Shown: positions 1 through 9,023 of the stretch, one piece after another
How the letters are laid out: each line of letters opens with the position of its first letter
Numbering within the stretch: position 1 is the first letter of the stretch
Origin: Inhella proteolytica
GTDB taxonomy: Bacteria; Pseudomonadota; Gammaproteobacteria; Burkholderiales; Burkholderiaceae_C
NCBI RefSeq assembly: GCF_016093275.1
Contig: NZ_JAEDAK010000011.1
Location: forward strand, 1 to 64,000
Reading direction: 5' to 3'
Length of the DNA: 64,000 nucleotides
Notes under the pieces: model-generated
What the model was told of the DNA's origin: nothing
The model's input: the letters and a program-made list of their open reading frames with translations, nothing else
Database searches by the model: none
Position numbers and translations under genes: made by a program

Positions 1-770
1 CGCGCCGCCTCGGCCGCCGCCACGCGCTGCGCCTCGCGCCGCTCGGCTTCGCGGCGCAGCGCCTGCGCCCGCTCGGCCTCCTGGCGGGCCGCGGCCTGCG
101 CGGCCTCCCGTGCCAAGCGCTCAGCGTCCTCAATCGGCAGCGCCGGCCCCCGCCAGGCCAGCGCTGACGGCGGGCGCAGGGCCTGCAGCGGCAAGGGCGC
201 CAGCCGGGCCAGCGGCAGCACACGCAGCCGGCGTGGGGCCTCGGCGCGCTCCACCGTCAGCACGCCCAGGGTCGGCTCCGGTTCGGCGGGCTGTGCGGCA
301 GGTTCCGCCGGCGCCTCTGCGGGCTGGGCGGGTGCGGGCGCTGTCGGGGTCGGCTGCGCGGGGGCGGGTTCGGGCTTGGGCTCGACCTGCGGCACCGCGG
401 CGGTGCGCGGCACGCTGACCTCGAAGGCCTCGGCGGGCGGCGCACCCGGTTCCGGCAGGGCCAGCGGCGTGGGCTCGGGGGGCGCAGGCGGCAATGGAGC
501 CGCCGCTGCCGGCGAGATGGGTGCCGGCGGGGGCAGCACCAGCTCCAGCTCCGGCACCTCCACGCGCCGCTCCTGCCAAGGCAGCTGGAAGCCGGGCAGC
601 CCCGGGCCCAGACCGCCCAGGCTCAGGCTGGCCAGCAGCAGATGCACCCCCAGCGAACCCAGAAGCGCCAGGCTGAGGCGCCGCTGTTCCGCGCGCGGCC
701 AGGCATCGCCGCCTTGGGCCGCGGCCACGGGCAGCGGACCAAAAAAGCTCGGGCTCGGCGAAGACGGCAT
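1..770 (-). CDS. TonB/TolA-like envelope protein (partial, runs off the left edge)
   Basis: The reading frame stays open from an ATG at 768-770 to the window edge, so 256 residues are visible and the C-terminus is missing. A short cytoplasmic N-terminus leads into one hydrophobic segment at about residues 32-54 containing SLGVHLLLA, which resembles the anchor of TonB and TolA proteins. A long Pro/Ala/Glu-rich stretch follows (about 75-175). The last visible part (about 215 onward) is rich in Ala, Glu and Arg and looks like a charged helical or coiled-coil spacer, as in TolA. The likely role is a periplasm-spanning energy-transducing or envelope protein. TonB versus TolA cannot be decided without the C-terminal domain. 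It is divergent from senB with 50 bases between the starts. Confidence 0.75.
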   Translation of the reverse strand, partial: MPSSPSPSFFGPLPVAAAQGGDAWPRAEQRRLSLALLGSLGVHLLLASLSLGGLGPGLPGFQLPWQERRVEVPELELVLPPPAPISPAAAAPLPPAPPEPTPLALPEPGAPPAEAFEVSVPRTAAVPQVEPKPEPAPAQPTPTAPAPAQPAEAPAEPAAQPAEPEPTLGVLTVERAEAPRRLRVLPLARLAPLPLQALRPPSALAWRGPALPIEDAERLAREAAQAAARQEAERAQALRREAERREAQRVAAAEAA

Positions 771-820
771 GGCGCGAGAGGGGGCGGGCGGGGGGCGGCG
801 ACACTGCCGAGGCCCGCATC

Positions 821-1795
821 ATGCCCAAGCTAACCCTCGTCACCCCCGCACCGGCCGATGTGCACAACGGCAACGCGCAGACGGCCGAGCGCTATGCGCG
901 CCTGCTGGCGCCGGAGCACCGCGTGGACCTGCGCACGCAGTGGCGCCCCGGCGACCCGGCCGGCGCGCTGCTGATCGCCCTGCACGCGCGCCGCTCGGCC
1001 GCCAGCATCGCCGCCTGGCCGGTGCAGCAGCCGCTGCTGCTGGTGCTGACCGGCACCGACCTCTACCGCGACCTTGCCGCCGGCGATGCCGACACCCGCG
1101 CCAGCCTGGCGCGCGCCGATGCCCTGGTGCTGCTGAACCGGCTGGCGCCGCAGGCCCTGCCGCTGGCCTGGCGGGCCAAGGCCCGGGTGATCCTGCAAAG
1201 CTGCGCGGCCCGCGCTGGCGGGCCGCGGCCCCGGCGGCATCTGCGTGCGGTGGTGGTCGGCCATCTGCGCGCCGAGAAGGACCCTGCCACCCTGTTCGAG
1301 GCCGTGCGCCGCCTGGACCCGCAGGCCGGCATCCACATCGACCACCTGGGCGCCGCCCTGGACCCGGCGCTGGGCCGCGCCGCCCAGGCGCTGATGCGCG
1401 AAGCACCGCATTACCGCTGGCTGGGTGCGCGCCCGCATGGCGAGGCGCGGGCGCGCATCGCGCGCGCCAACCTGCTCGTGCACCCCAGCCGCATGGAGGG
1501 CGGCGCCCATGTGCTGATCGAGGCGCTGCGCTCGGGCACACCGGTGCTGGCCTCGCGCGTGGACGGCAACCTGGGCCTGCTGGGCAGCGACTGGCCGTTG
1601 CTGTTCGAGCCCGGCGACGCCCCCGCGCTGGCCGCGCCGCTGCAGCAGCTGCGCCAGCAGCCGCAGATCCTCGACCGCCTGGCGCCGCAGGTGCAGGCGC
1701 TTGCCGCCGACTTCGAGCCCGCGCGCGAGCGCGCCGCCCTGCAAGCCCTGGTGGCGCAACTGCTGGCGGGCGCGGCACGCGGGCCGGCTTCCTAA
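821..1795 (+). CDS. senB: Selenosugar synthase SenB (TIGR04348-type glycosyltransferase)
   Basis: The product has 324 aa and a GT-B glycosyltransferase layout. The N-terminal part has NGNAQTAERYARLL, ALHARRSAASI and LTGTDLYRDLA, which match my memory of the TIGR04348 family. The C-terminal donor-binding part has HPSRMEGGAHVLIEALRSG. In characterised members (selenoneine pathway), SenB couples selenophosphate to a UDP-sugar to give a selenosugar. The next gene is selD, 26 bases away, which would supply the selenophosphate. No senA (EgtB-like selenoneine synthase) is visible in this window. The family call rests on motifs and context. An unrelated sugar role is possible but less likely given the neighbour. 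Confidence 0.82.
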   Translation: MPKLTLVTPAPADVHNGNAQTAERYARLLAPEHRVDLRTQWRPGDPAGALLIALHARRSAASIAAWPVQQPLLLVLTGTDLYRDLAAGDADTRASLARADALVLLNRLAPQALPLAWRAKARVILQSCAARAGGPRPRRHLRAVVVGHLRAEKDPATLFEAVRRLDPQAGIHIDHLGAALDPALGRAAQALMREAPHYRWLGARPHGEARARIARANLLVHPSRMEGGAHVLIEALRSGTPVLASRVDGNLGLLGSDWPLLFEPGDAPALAAPLQQLRQQPQILDRLAPQVQALAADFEPARERAALQALVAQLLAGAARGPAS

Positions 1796-1821
1796 ACTGC
1801 GGCCCTGTTCAAGGAGAGCCC

Positions 1822-2862
1822 GTGACCGAACCCCGCCTCACCTCCCTCAGCCACGGCGGTGGCTGCGGCTGCAAGATCGCCCCCGGCCTGCTGAGCGAGA
1901 TCCTGAAGGGCAGCACCGCGCTGCCCGTGCCGCCGGAGCTGCTGGTCGGCATCGAGACCGCCGACGATGCCGCCGTCTACAAGCTGAACGACGAGCAGGC
2001 CCTGATCGCGACGACGGACTTCTTCATGCCCATCGTCGACGACCCCTTCGACTTCGGCCGCATCGCCGCCACCAATGCCATCAGCGATGTCTACGCCATG
2101 GGCGGCCGGCCCATCCTCGCGCTGGCCATCGTCGGCATGCCGATCGCCCAGCTCTCCACCCAGACCATCGGCCGCATCCTCGAAGGCGGCGCCTCGGTCT
2201 GCCGCGCCGCCGGCATCCCGATCGCAGGCGGCCACACCATCGATTCGGTCGAGCCCATTTACGGCCTGGTGGCGCTGGGCCTGGTGCACCCGAGCCGCGT
2301 CAAGCGCAATGCCGATGCGCGGGCCGGCGACCTGCTGGTGCTGGGCAAGCCGCTGGGCGTGGGCGTGTACTCGGCCGCGCTCAAGAAAGAGCAGCTGGAT
2401 GCCGCCGGCTACGCCGAGATGATTGGCGCGACGACCAAGCTCAACACCCCGGGGCCGGAACTCGCGGCCATCGAAGGCGTGCACGCGCTCACCGACGTGA
2501 CGGGCTTCGGCCTGGCCGGCCACGCGCTGGAACTGGCCCGCGGTGCGGGCCTGGGCGTGGAGATCGACTGGCCCGCCGTGCCCCTGCTGCCGGGCGTGCG
2601 CGAACTGGCCGCGCGCGGCTTCGTCACCGGCGCCAGCGGGCGCAACTGGGCGGCCTATGGCGCCGAGGTCGAGCTGCCCGCCGGCTTCGACCCCGTGGAC
2701 CGCGCCCTGCTGAGCGACCCCCAGACCAGCGGCGGCCTGCTGGTGAGCTGCAGCGCCGCGGCCCTGCCCGCCGTGCAGGCCTGCTTCGCCGCCCAGGGTT
2801 TTGCGCAGGCCGCGGTGGTCGGGCGCATCATCGAGGGCCGCGGCCTGAGGCTGCGTGCCTGA
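1822..2862 (+). CDS. selD: Selenide, water dikinase (selenophosphate synthase; SelD/SenC)
   Basis: The protein has 346 aa and starts at a GTG preceded by AAGGAG at 1811-1816. It makes selenophosphate from selenide and ATP in the cytoplasm. The N-terminus carries GGGCGCKIAP. Cys15 and Lys18 align with the catalytic Cys17 and Lys20 of E. coli SelD, so this copy uses cysteine rather than selenocysteine. Later family motifs include TTDFFMPIVDDPFDFGRIAA, NAISDVYAMGG, GGHTIDSVEP and DPQTSGGLL. It is probably co-transcribed with senB. Its product could also serve MnmH at 61981. The frame is open far upstream of the GTG, but that stretch is senB read out of frame. Confidence 0.95.
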   Translation: MTEPRLTSLSHGGGCGCKIAPGLLSEILKGSTALPVPPELLVGIETADDAAVYKLNDEQALIATTDFFMPIVDDPFDFGRIAATNAISDVYAMGGRPILALAIVGMPIAQLSTQTIGRILEGGASVCRAAGIPIAGGHTIDSVEPIYGLVALGLVHPSRVKRNADARAGDLLVLGKPLGVGVYSAALKKEQLDAAGYAEMIGATTKLNTPGPELAAIEGVHALTDVTGFGLAGHALELARGAGLGVEIDWPAVPLLPGVRELAARGFVTGASGRNWAAYGAEVELPAGFDPVDRALLSDPQTSGGLLVSCSAAALPAVQACFAAQGFAQAAVVGRIIEGRGLRLRA

Positions 2863-2895
2863 ACGACTGCGGGCCCCAGGCCCCTGGAGAACGCC

Positions 2896-3219
2896 ATGCT
2901 GAAGGGGCTGATCGTGATCGTGCTGCTCGCGGGCGGCTTCTGGCTGTGGCGCCGCGCGCGGCGCGCGGCCACACCGGCAGCGCCGGGCGACCGCCTTCGC
3001 CGCCGCGGCGCCAGCCGGCGCGATGACATCGACAGCGTGCCCGCCTACTCCTCGGCGAGCAGCGGCAGCGCCTTCGCCTTTGGCAGCGACGCCGGCGACA
3101 GCCGCCCGCGCTGTGGCGACGGCGGCTCCGACGGCGGTTCGGACAGCAGCTCGAACGGTGGCGGCAGCTGCGACAGCGGCGGCGGTAGCGACAGCAGCAG
3201 TAGCAGCAGCAGCGACTGA
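2896..3219 (+). CDS. Small membrane protein with Ser/Gly-rich tail
   Basis: The gene encodes 107 aa. A hydrophobic segment at residues 3-18 is followed by an Arg-rich patch (WRRARRAA), then a hydrophilic tail of Gly, Ser and Asp that ends in a serine run. The layout is a single membrane anchor with a disordered tail. It lies 33 bases after selD with a GGAGA motif upstream and may belong to the same transcript. I recognise no family, and low-complexity tails of this kind carry little functional information. The coding call rests on the signal-anchor start, spacing and codon use. Confidence 0.55.
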   Translation: MLKGLIVIVLLAGGFWLWRRARRAATPAAPGDRLRRRGASRRDDIDSVPAYSSASSGSAFAFGSDAGDSRPRCGDGGSDGGSDSSSNGGGSCDSGGGSDSSSSSSSD

Positions 3220-3222
3220 GCC

Positions 3223-3576
3223 TCAGCCCCCGCCGAACAGGCGGCGCCAGCGCGCCCGCGGTGCAGGTGCCGGCCGCGCCCAGCGCCGCGCCGGATCCAG
3301 CCGCAGCGCCAGCGCCTCATGCCCACCCTGCCAGGCCGCCTGGGCCGGGTTCAGGCCATCGGCCTCGGAGTGCAAATCGGGGCGGGCGCCGAACGCCAGC
3401 AGCAGCTCGGCCGCCGCCAGCTGCCCCTTCAGGATGGCCGCCACCAGGGCCGTGGCCAGGTACTCGGGGTGCGCGAAGTTCGGGTCCACGCCGCGCTCCA
3501 GGTGGTAGCGCAGCAGCTCCAAGTCACCGTCTTCGGCGGCGCCGAACATCTCTTTCCAGTTGCCACCGTCGGGCAT
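3223..3576 (-). CDS. Ankyrin-repeat protein
   Basis: This 117-aa protein consists of about two to three ankyrin repeats: GAAEDGDLELLRYHLERGVD, then ATALVAAILKGQLAAAELLL with AFGARPDL, then a degenerate third repeat. The C-terminus is Arg- and Pro-rich. Such small ankyrin proteins act through protein-protein contacts, and no partner is indicated. The start at the ATG ending at 3576 gives a clean N-terminus (MPDGGNWKEM). The frame upstream of it is Arg/His-rich shadow sequence. The gene is convergent with the 2896 gene, with only 3 bases between the two ends. Confidence 0.75.
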   Translation of the reverse strand: MPDGGNWKEMFGAAEDGDLELLRYHLERGVDPNFAHPEYLATALVAAILKGQLAAAELLLAFGARPDLHSEADGLNPAQAAWQGGHEALALRLDPARRWARPAPAPRARWRRLFGGG

Positions 3577-3723
3577 GGGCCGGGCTCCAGGTTCGCGGGG
3601 GCGCCAGTGTGCCGTGCGCGGGTCCGGGGCCCCAAAGATCAGGGGGTGGCGCGCCGCCGGCGCGGTGCCACGGCGTGCGCACAATGCCGCCGCCCGGCCG
3701 ACCGGGCAGGGAGGAAGAACACG

Positions 3724-4086
3724 ATGAGGATTCGCTTGTGGGTGGCGCTGGCGCTGCTGGTGGTGGGCGGCATGGCACTGCTGGTGGGCATCGGCCCGGC
3801 GGGTTGGTCGCCGCTGCGCCTGCCGCAGGCGCCGAAGCTGCCGAGCCTGCCCGGCAAGGACGCCAGCCAGGTGCACAAGTGCCGCGGCTCCGACGGCCAG
3901 CTGCTCTACAGCACCGAGCCCTGCCCCAAGGGCCAGCGGTCCGAACCCCTGGGCGGCCAGCTGAACGTGGTGCCCGCCACGCCGCTGCCCCAGGCGCCGG
4001 CCAGCAGCGTGCTGCGTCAGCTGAACGACCCGGCCGAGGCTGCGGCGCTGCGCGAGAAGCGCATGGAGAAGGCCATCCAGCCGTGA
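3724..4086 (+). CDS. DUF4124-like membrane-anchored protein
   Basis: The product has 120 aa. An N-terminal hydrophobic segment at residues 4-24 acts as a signal or anchor. A short domain follows with KCRGSDGQLLYSTEPCPKGQ, two cysteines flanking a D-G-Q-Y-S-type core, which is the pattern of DUF4124 proteins of betaproteobacteria. A charged C-terminus ends in REKRMEKAIQP. It should face the periplasm, and its function is unknown. AGGAAG at 3711-3716 supports the ATG at 3724. Confidence 0.72.
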   Translation: MRIRLWVALALLVVGGMALLVGIGPAGWSPLRLPQAPKLPSLPGKDASQVHKCRGSDGQLLYSTEPCPKGQRSEPLGGQLNVVPATPLPQAPASSVLRQLNDPAEAAALREKRMEKAIQP

Positions 4087-4117
4087 AGCCGCGGGCCCTC
4101 ACGGGTCTCACGGGTCG

Positions 4118-4420
4118 CTAGCTCCGCCGGCGCTTCCGCCACTGCAAGACGGTGATCAGCAGCGCCGCCAAAAACAGCCCTCCCAGCACCGGCAGGCCCG
4201 TCTGCACCCAGACCATGACGGTGGTCAGCAGCCAGCCGGGCAGTTCCACACCCGGCGTGCAGGTGCCTCCACCGCCAAAGCTCAGGCAGCTTTGGGAGAA
4301 CGCCCGGGCCGCCAGCACCCAGCTGCCCGCGCCGATGGCGAAGGCCAGCCACCAGCGTCCGGGGCGCTCCCAGGGCGTCCAGCCGTCTGCCGGCGCCACG
4401 GTCGGTCCTGCCTCTTTCAA
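4118..4420 (-). CDS. Small two-TM membrane protein
   Basis: The gene encodes 100 aa with two hydrophobic stretches (about 23-42 and 62-90) and a basic C-terminus (RKRRR). Between them is a Cys-containing loop (SCLSFGGGGTCTPG). The start is a TTG at 4418-4420 that overlaps the nadM stop codon, so translation is probably coupled; a GTG seven codons later is an alternative start. It sits last in the NAD salvage operon but has no recognisable link to NAD. I do not recognise the family. Confidence 0.6.
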   Translation of the reverse strand: MKEAGPTVAPADGWTPWERPGRWWLAFAIGAGSWVLAARAFSQSCLSFGGGGTCTPGVELPGWLLTTVMVWVQTGLPVLGGLFLAALLITVLQWRKRRRS

Positions 4421-5436
4421 CGCGTCAGCCCCAGGAAACGGTCCAGCATGTGGAAGTGGTCGTCGAAGAACTGGTCTTCCATGCCGGCCAGCTCGGCAAT
4501 CGGCACCCAGCGCGCCGCGCTGGCGTCGTCGGCGGCGCGCAGCTCGGGCAGTTCGCGCTCGCCCAGGTCGAAGTAATGCGCGTGCGTGACGGTGCGGCCG
4601 CGCTGGCTGCGGTCAGGGTGGTCGAACACCGCCACCTCTTTGAGCGCACGCGCCAGGGTGTCGGGCAGCAGGCGCAGGCTGGTCTCTTCTTCCAGCTCGC
4701 GCAGCGCCGACTGGTAGAGCGTGTCGCGCGGCTCCAGAAAGCCACCCGGCAGCGCCCACAGGCCCTGGCCCGGGTCCTGCCCGCGCTGGATCAGCAGCAC
4801 ATGGTTCGAGCAGCGCAGCACCGCGTCCACAGTGACGAACACCGGCGCATAGGGCGCGGCCGCCCAGGCCTGGCGATAGGTCTTCAGCATGGCCCACTCG
4901 CGCTTCAGCGCGGCCAGGTAGGGCAGGCGCGCCCAGGCCTGCACGAAGGCGCGCGTGCTCGGGGGCACCTGGTCCACCCAGCTGGCCAGCGTGGCGTCCA
5001 GGTCCTCGGTTTCAAAGAGTGCCGCGCGCAGGTCGGTGGCATCGACGCGGTGCTGGCGCGGCAGGCTGAGCAGCTGCCAGGGCGCGAAGCGGCGCAGGTA
5101 GTCGCTGGTGGCGTCCTTGAAGTGGCCCACCAGCAAGGCCTCGCTCTTGCCTGTGGCCGCTTGGACGCCAGCGCGAACGGCCTCGACCCAGCGGGCTTCG
5201 TCGTACAGGTCGCGCAGCGGCAGGAACCCGACCCGCGCGCGCTCGGCTTCCGGCAGCGCGAGCTTGACCATCTCGGCGCGCTCCTGCCAGCTGAAAGGGT
5301 GGCGCGGCGAACGCGCCTGGTGGGCCGAACCCAGCACCACGATGACGCGCTCGGCCTTTTGCAGGGCTTGCTGCAGCAGGGCGAGGTGGCCGTTGTGGAG
5401 GGGTTGGAAGCGGCCGATGAGGACGGCGGTGTTCAT
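4417..5436 (-). CDS. nadM: Bifunctional NMN adenylyltransferase / Nudix hydrolase
   Basis: The product has 339 aa. The N-terminal nucleotidyltransferase domain begins with IGRFQPLHNGH (residues 7-17), the HxGH-type ATP site of NadM. The C-terminal Nudix domain has a full box at about residues 231-252 (GGFLEPRDTLYQSALREL followed by EEET). Known fusions of this type form NAD from NMN and ATP, and the Nudix part cleaves ADP-ribose or similar pyrophosphates. The start chosen places IGRFQP six residues in; the open frame upstream lacks family resemblance. It is the penultimate gene of the NAD salvage operon, 128 bases after the oxygenase gene, and a stable hairpin lies in that gap. Confidence 0.93.
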   Translation of the reverse strand: MNTAVLIGRFQPLHNGHLALLQQALQKAERVIVVLGSAHQARSPRHPFSWQERAEMVKLALPEAERARVGFLPLRDLYDEARWVEAVRAGVQAATGKSEALLVGHFKDATSDYLRRFAPWQLLSLPRQHRVDATDLRAALFETEDLDATLASWVDQVPPSTRAFVQAWARLPYLAALKREWAMLKTYRQAWAAAPYAPVFVTVDAVLRCSNHVLLIQRGQDPGQGLWALPGGFLEPRDTLYQSALRELEEETSLRLLPDTLARALKEVAVFDHPDRSQRGRTVTHAHYFDLGERELPELRAADDASAARWVPIAELAGMEDQFFDDHFHMLDRFLGLTR

Positions 5437-5476
5437 GGTCGTTCTGCTTTCGAGTGGATGTTCCGTTTCGACAGAC

Positions 5477-5501
5477 CCCGCAGGGGCTTCACCCCTGCGG
5501 G
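5477..5501. repeat. Perfect 10-bp-arm hairpin between oxygenase and nadM genes
   Basis: CCCGCAGGGG at 5477-5486 pairs with CCCCTGCGGG at 5492-5501 around CTTCA. No T-run follows on either strand, so a classic intrinsic terminator is not supported. Closely similar hairpins sit at the right edge of repeat element C (around 41219-41240) and, in weaker form, at the left edge of element A. This may be an isolated module of that repeat family, lying inside an operon. Confidence 0.6.
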
Positions 5502-5564
5502 CTCTTACGACCTCCGCCTCAAAGCGGCGAGTGAAAACGGCGTGCTGGCTCATCGAGGCTCCTT

Positions 5565-6119
5565 TCAACTGACGCTTGGGCCGTAAAGCAGATCGGAACG
5601 CAGCACGTACTTGGTGCCCTCGACAAGGTTCGCGCCCTCATGCCAGGTGTCGTGCACGAAGAGCAGCCCCATGCCGGCCTCACCATGAATGGCGAACTCG
5701 CGGAAATCCGTCTCTCCCCCTTGGTAGCCGTGAGTCAGATAGATCAGCACCGTCAGCTTGCTGGTGTGTCCGGCCTCGTGCCACGGACCATCCTTGTGCA
5801 TCTTGAAGCGTTGGCCGGGTCGGTAGCGGTAAAAGCGCAGTGCCTTGGGTAGGCCAATCGGCACCTGCCCGTCAAGCTCAGGCAAGGGCAGCGCCCGCAG
5901 ACGCCCCCAAATGCGCGCCACCCAGACGGGATCCTCGAACATCGCCCGATCGTTGTTGCGGATTTGGGGCATTGCCACAGGACCTTCCGCGGTCCGCACA
6001 CCGGCCGGTTCAAAGCCAACTGCCTCGGCCAGCGCCACCAACTCGTCACACTCGCGAGCATTCAACAGGTCCGGCACCGTGCAGACGCGCTCGCCATGCC
6101 AGCGCAGCAAGCCACTCAC
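5565..6119 (-). CDS. 2-oxoglutarate/Fe(II) oxygenase, prolyl-4-hydroxylase type
   Basis: The protein has 184 aa. It shows the double-stranded beta-helix landmarks of 2OG-Fe(II) oxygenases: FKMHKDGPW (His and Asp metal ligands), YQGGETDF, then HDTWHEGANL (distal His) and KYVLRSDLLY (Arg for the 2-oxoglutarate carboxylate). It resembles prolyl 4-hydroxylase alpha-subunit-like proteins, but the substrate is unknown. Its ATG overlaps the nadE stop by 4 bases, so it is translationally coupled to an NAD synthesis gene. That placement is unusual and is treated as a finding. Confidence 0.88.
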   Translation of the reverse strand: MSGLLRWHGERVCTVPDLLNARECDELVALAEAVGFEPAGVRTAEGPVAMPQIRNNDRAMFEDPVWVARIWGRLRALPLPELDGQVPIGLPKALRFYRYRPGQRFKMHKDGPWHEAGHTSKLTVLIYLTHGYQGGETDFREFAIHGEAGMGLLFVHDTWHEGANLVEGTKYVLRSDLLYGPSVS

Positions 6120-7828
6120 TCAAACACCCCCGGCACCCGCGCCGCAATCGGCATCTGCCTCCCCTGCCCGAAGGCCCGCGAACGCAGCCGGATGATGGGC
6201 GGCGCCTGGCGGCGCTTGTATTCGCTGCGGTGGATCATGCGCGCCACCTTCTCGATCAAAGCCCGCCCTTCGGCGGTGGCCTTGAGCGCATCGAACTGCG
6301 CAAACGCAGCGGCGCGTTCCCACGCGGCCAGGCGCTCGCCTTCGATCAGCACCTTCAGCACCTCATCCAGCACCGGGTAGGGCGGCAGCGAGTCGCTGTC
6401 CTTCTGCCCCGGCGCCAGCTCGGCCGAGGGCTCTTTCTCGATGATGGCCACGGGAATCAACTCGCGCCCGGCCGCTTCGTTCAGATGGCGCGAGAGCGCG
6501 AACACCTCGGTCTTGAACAGGTCGCCGATGAGCCCGAGGCCGCCGTTGGTGTCGCCGTACAGCGTGCAGTAGCCCACCGAGACCTCGCTCTTGTTGCCAG
6601 TGGTCAGCAGCAAATGGCCGCGCGCGTTCGAGAAGGCCATCAGCGTGGTGCCACGCACGCGCGCCTGCAGGTTCTCCAGCGTCAGGCCCTGCATGGGCTG
6701 GCCGAAGCTTTCCGCGAACTGCGCCTTGAAAGCCTCGACCGCGCCTTTGATCGGGTGGTTCAGCAGCTCGATGCCGAGGTTGCGGCAGAGCGCCTCCGAG
6801 TCCGTCACCGAGCCGCTGGACGAGAAGCTCGAGGGCATGGTGATGCCGACCACGTTCTGCGGCCCGAGCGCCTCGGCGGCCAGGGCGAGCGTGAGTGCGC
6901 TGTCGATGCCGCCCGAGCTGCCCACCACCGCCTGCGTGAAGCCGCAGCGGCGCGCGTAGTCGCGCAGGCCCAGCACGATTTGCGCGCGGTAGAAGGCCAT
7001 CGGGCTCAGGCCTTCCGGCACCGGGCGCGGCAGACGCGCACCGCCGGGCTCCAGGAAGCGGCCGTTCTCGAAGCGCAGCGTGCGCACGGATTCGGCAAAG
7101 CGCTCGGCCTCGAACACCACGCCGGCCTCGGGTTCGACGGCGAAGCTGGCGCCGTCGTAGACCAGCTGGTCGTGCCCGCCCACATGGTTGACGTAGAGCA
7201 GGGGCAGGCCGTGGCGGCGGCTGGCGGCGGCAAAGATCTGGTGGCGCTGCTCGCGCTTGCCGATGTTGCTGGGGCTGGCGTTGATGCTGACCACCAGCTC
7301 GGGCGCGGCGTCGCGCAGGCGCTCGAAGGGGTTGACGCGGTAGTCCGCACCCTCGTCGTTCCAGCCGTCCTCGCAGATCAGCAGGCCGATTTGGGTATTG
7401 CCCAGGCGCAGCACCTTGGCCACGTCCGGGCCGGGCTCGAAGTGGCGGCGCTCGTCGAAGATGTTGTAGGTGGGCAGCAGCTGCTTGGCGTAGCGCAGCA
7501 GCACCTCGCCATCCTTCAGCACCAGCAGGCCGTTCTCCAGCTTCTTGCCGGGCCCCGTGCGCTCCAGCGGCGCACCGAACACCCAGGCCAGGCCGGGCAG
7601 TTCTGCCGAGGCACGCTGCAGCGTCGCCAGCCCCTGCTGCACCTGGCGCAGGAAGGCGGGCTCGTCGAGCAGGTCACCGGGGTAGTAGCCCCCTACCGCC
7701 AGCTCGGGGAAGACGATCAGCTGCGAGCCCTCGCGCGCCGCCTGCTGCGCGGCTTCGACCATGCGGGCCACGTTGCCGGGCACGTCGCCGACGGTGAGGT
7801 TGAGTTGGGCGATGGTGAGGTTCAGCAT
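6116..7828 (-). CDS. nadE: Glutamine-dependent NAD synthetase
   Basis: This 570-aa protein amidates nicotinic acid adenine dinucleotide to NAD using glutamine. The N-terminal nitrilase-fold glutaminase has the triad Glu42 ([10 protein letters not shown]), Lys115 ([10 protein letters not shown]) and Cys152 (LLICEDGW). The C-terminal synthetase has the P-loop SSGGIDS (residues 304-310), TTGNKSE and YGDTNGG. The ATG ending at 7828 gives the family N-terminus LNLTIAQLN and overlaps the pncB end by 3 bases of coding sequence beyond the stop, implying coupling. Length is normal for the two-domain form. Confidence 0.96.
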   Translation of the reverse strand: MLNLTIAQLNLTVGDVPGNVARMVEAAQQAAREGSQLIVFPELAVGGYYPGDLLDEPAFLRQVQQGLATLQRASAELPGLAWVFGAPLERTGPGKKLENGLLVLKDGEVLLRYAKQLLPTYNIFDERRHFEPGPDVAKVLRLGNTQIGLLICEDGWNDEGADYRVNPFERLRDAAPELVVSINASPSNIGKREQRHQIFAAASRRHGLPLLYVNHVGGHDQLVYDGASFAVEPEAGVVFEAERFAESVRTLRFENGRFLEPGGARLPRPVPEGLSPMAFYRAQIVLGLRDYARRCGFTQAVVGSSGGIDSALTLALAAEALGPQNVVGITMPSSFSSSGSVTDSEALCRNLGIELLNHPIKGAVEAFKAQFAESFGQPMQGLTLENLQARVRGTTLMAFSNARGHLLLTTGNKSEVSVGYCTLYGDTNGGLGLIGDLFKTEVFALSRHLNEAAGRELIPVAIIEKEPSAELAPGQKDSDSLPPYPVLDEVLKVLIEGERLAAWERAAAFAQFDALKATAEGRALIEKVARMIHRSEYKRRQAPPIIRLRSRAFGQGRQMPIAARVPGVFE

Positions 7829-9021
7829 GGCTGGACTCCAAACACCTGGCGCAGGTAGGCCAGGAAGGTCTCGTCCTCGCACAGGGTCTTGCCGGGCGAG
7901 TCGCTCAGCTTGGCCACCGGCTGGCCGTTGGCGTGCGTCAGCTTCATCACGATGTTCAAGGGCTTGGGCCCGAGGTCGTTGCTCAGGTGCGTGCCGATGC
8001 CGAAGCCCAGCTGCACGCGGTCGGCAAAGTGGCGGTAGAGCTCGATAGCCTTGTCGACGGTGAGCCCGTCGCTGAACACCAGGCGCTTGGTGTGGGCGTC
8101 GATGCGCAGCTTGGCGTAGTGCGCCAGCGCCAGTTCGCCCCACCACACGGGGTCGCCGCTGTCGTGGCGCAGGCCGTCGAAGAGCTTGGCGAAGTAGAGG
8201 TCGAAGTCGGCCAGGAAGGCTTGCATGCCCACCACATCGGTGAGCGCCGTGCCCAGGTCGCCGCGGTACTCCTGCACCCAGTCCTCCAGTGCGGCCTTTT
8301 GCGAATCGCGCAGGCGCACGGTGCCCAGCGCCTGGAAGGTCTGCAGGTACTCATGCGCCATGGTGCCGATGGGCACCAGGCCCAGCTCCTTGGCCAGCAG
8401 CACGTTGCTGGTGCCCTTGAAGTGCTGCGGCAGCGCATCGCGCAGGCGCTCCACCACCTCGCGCTGCCAGCCGCCCGAGAAGCGCCGGCGCAGGCCGAAG
8501 TCGAACAGCTCGAAGGGGTGGCGGTAGGCAGCGGCCGCGGGGGCAAAGGCCTGCAGCGCGTCGATCTTGGCGGCCAGGCGGCGGCCACCCTCGGCGCGCA
8601 CTTCGGGGTTGTCGAAGCGGCGGAAGTAGAGCTCGTTGACGATGGCCAGCACCGGGATCTCGAAGCCCATCACATGCACCTGCGGGCCCTTGGCGACGAT
8701 GCGCAGCAGCTCCCCTTCCGCACGCACCTCAATGAAATCCCGCTGGAAGCGGAAGATGCGCAGGAAGTCGACGAAGTCGCTCTTCATGAAGCGCAGGCCG
8801 CGCAGGTAGGCCAGCTCGTCGGCGCGGAAGCTCAAGGCGCACAGCGCATCCAGCTCGCGTTCCACATCGGCCTGCAGTTCGGCCAGCGGGTAGGCCGGCT
8901 GGTTGCGGCAGACGAAGTGGTACTCGGCCTGCGTCTCGGGGTGGCGATGCAGCAGGGTCTGCCACATCGTGAACTTGTAGAGGTCGGTGTCCAGCAGGCT
9001 GGTGATGACGGGGTTCGACAT
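7822..9021 (-). CDS. pncB: Nicotinate phosphoribosyltransferase
   Basis: The product has 399 aa and converts nicotinate and PRPP to nicotinate mononucleotide in the Preiss-Handler route. The N-terminus [14 protein letters not shown] is the family hallmark. GTMAHEYLQ contains His223, equivalent to the phosphorylated histidine that couples ATP hydrolysis. GLRHDSGDP and [10 protein letters not shown] are further conserved motifs. It lies 2 bases after pncA and overlaps nadE, as a core member of the NAD salvage operon. Confidence 0.96.
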   Translation of the reverse strand: MSNPVITSLLDTDLYKFTMWQTLLHRHPETQAEYHFVCRNQPAYPLAELQADVERELDALCALSFRADELAYLRGLRFMKSDFVDFLRIFRFQRDFIEVRAEGELLRIVAKGPQVHVMGFEIPVLAIVNELYFRRFDNPEVRAEGGRRLAAKIDALQAFAPAAAAYRHPFELFDFGLRRRFSGGWQREVVERLRDALPQHFKGTSNVLLAKELGLVPIGTMAHEYLQTFQALGTVRLRDSQKAALEDWVQEYRGDLGTALTDVVGMQAFLADFDLYFAKLFDGLRHDSGDPVWWGELALAHYAKLRIDAHTKRLVFSDGLTVDKAIELYRHFADRVQLGFGIGTHLSNDLGPKPLNIVMKLTHANGQPVAKLSDSPGKTLCEDETFLAYLRQVFGVQPC

Positions 9022-9023
9022 GC

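Noticed and set aside
376-1821. Very long open frame running into selD from upstream
   Set aside because: It is the selD frame extended through senB. The upstream part is Arg/Ala/Pro-rich shadow sequence, and the GTG at 1822 has a good ribosome site and the family N-terminus.
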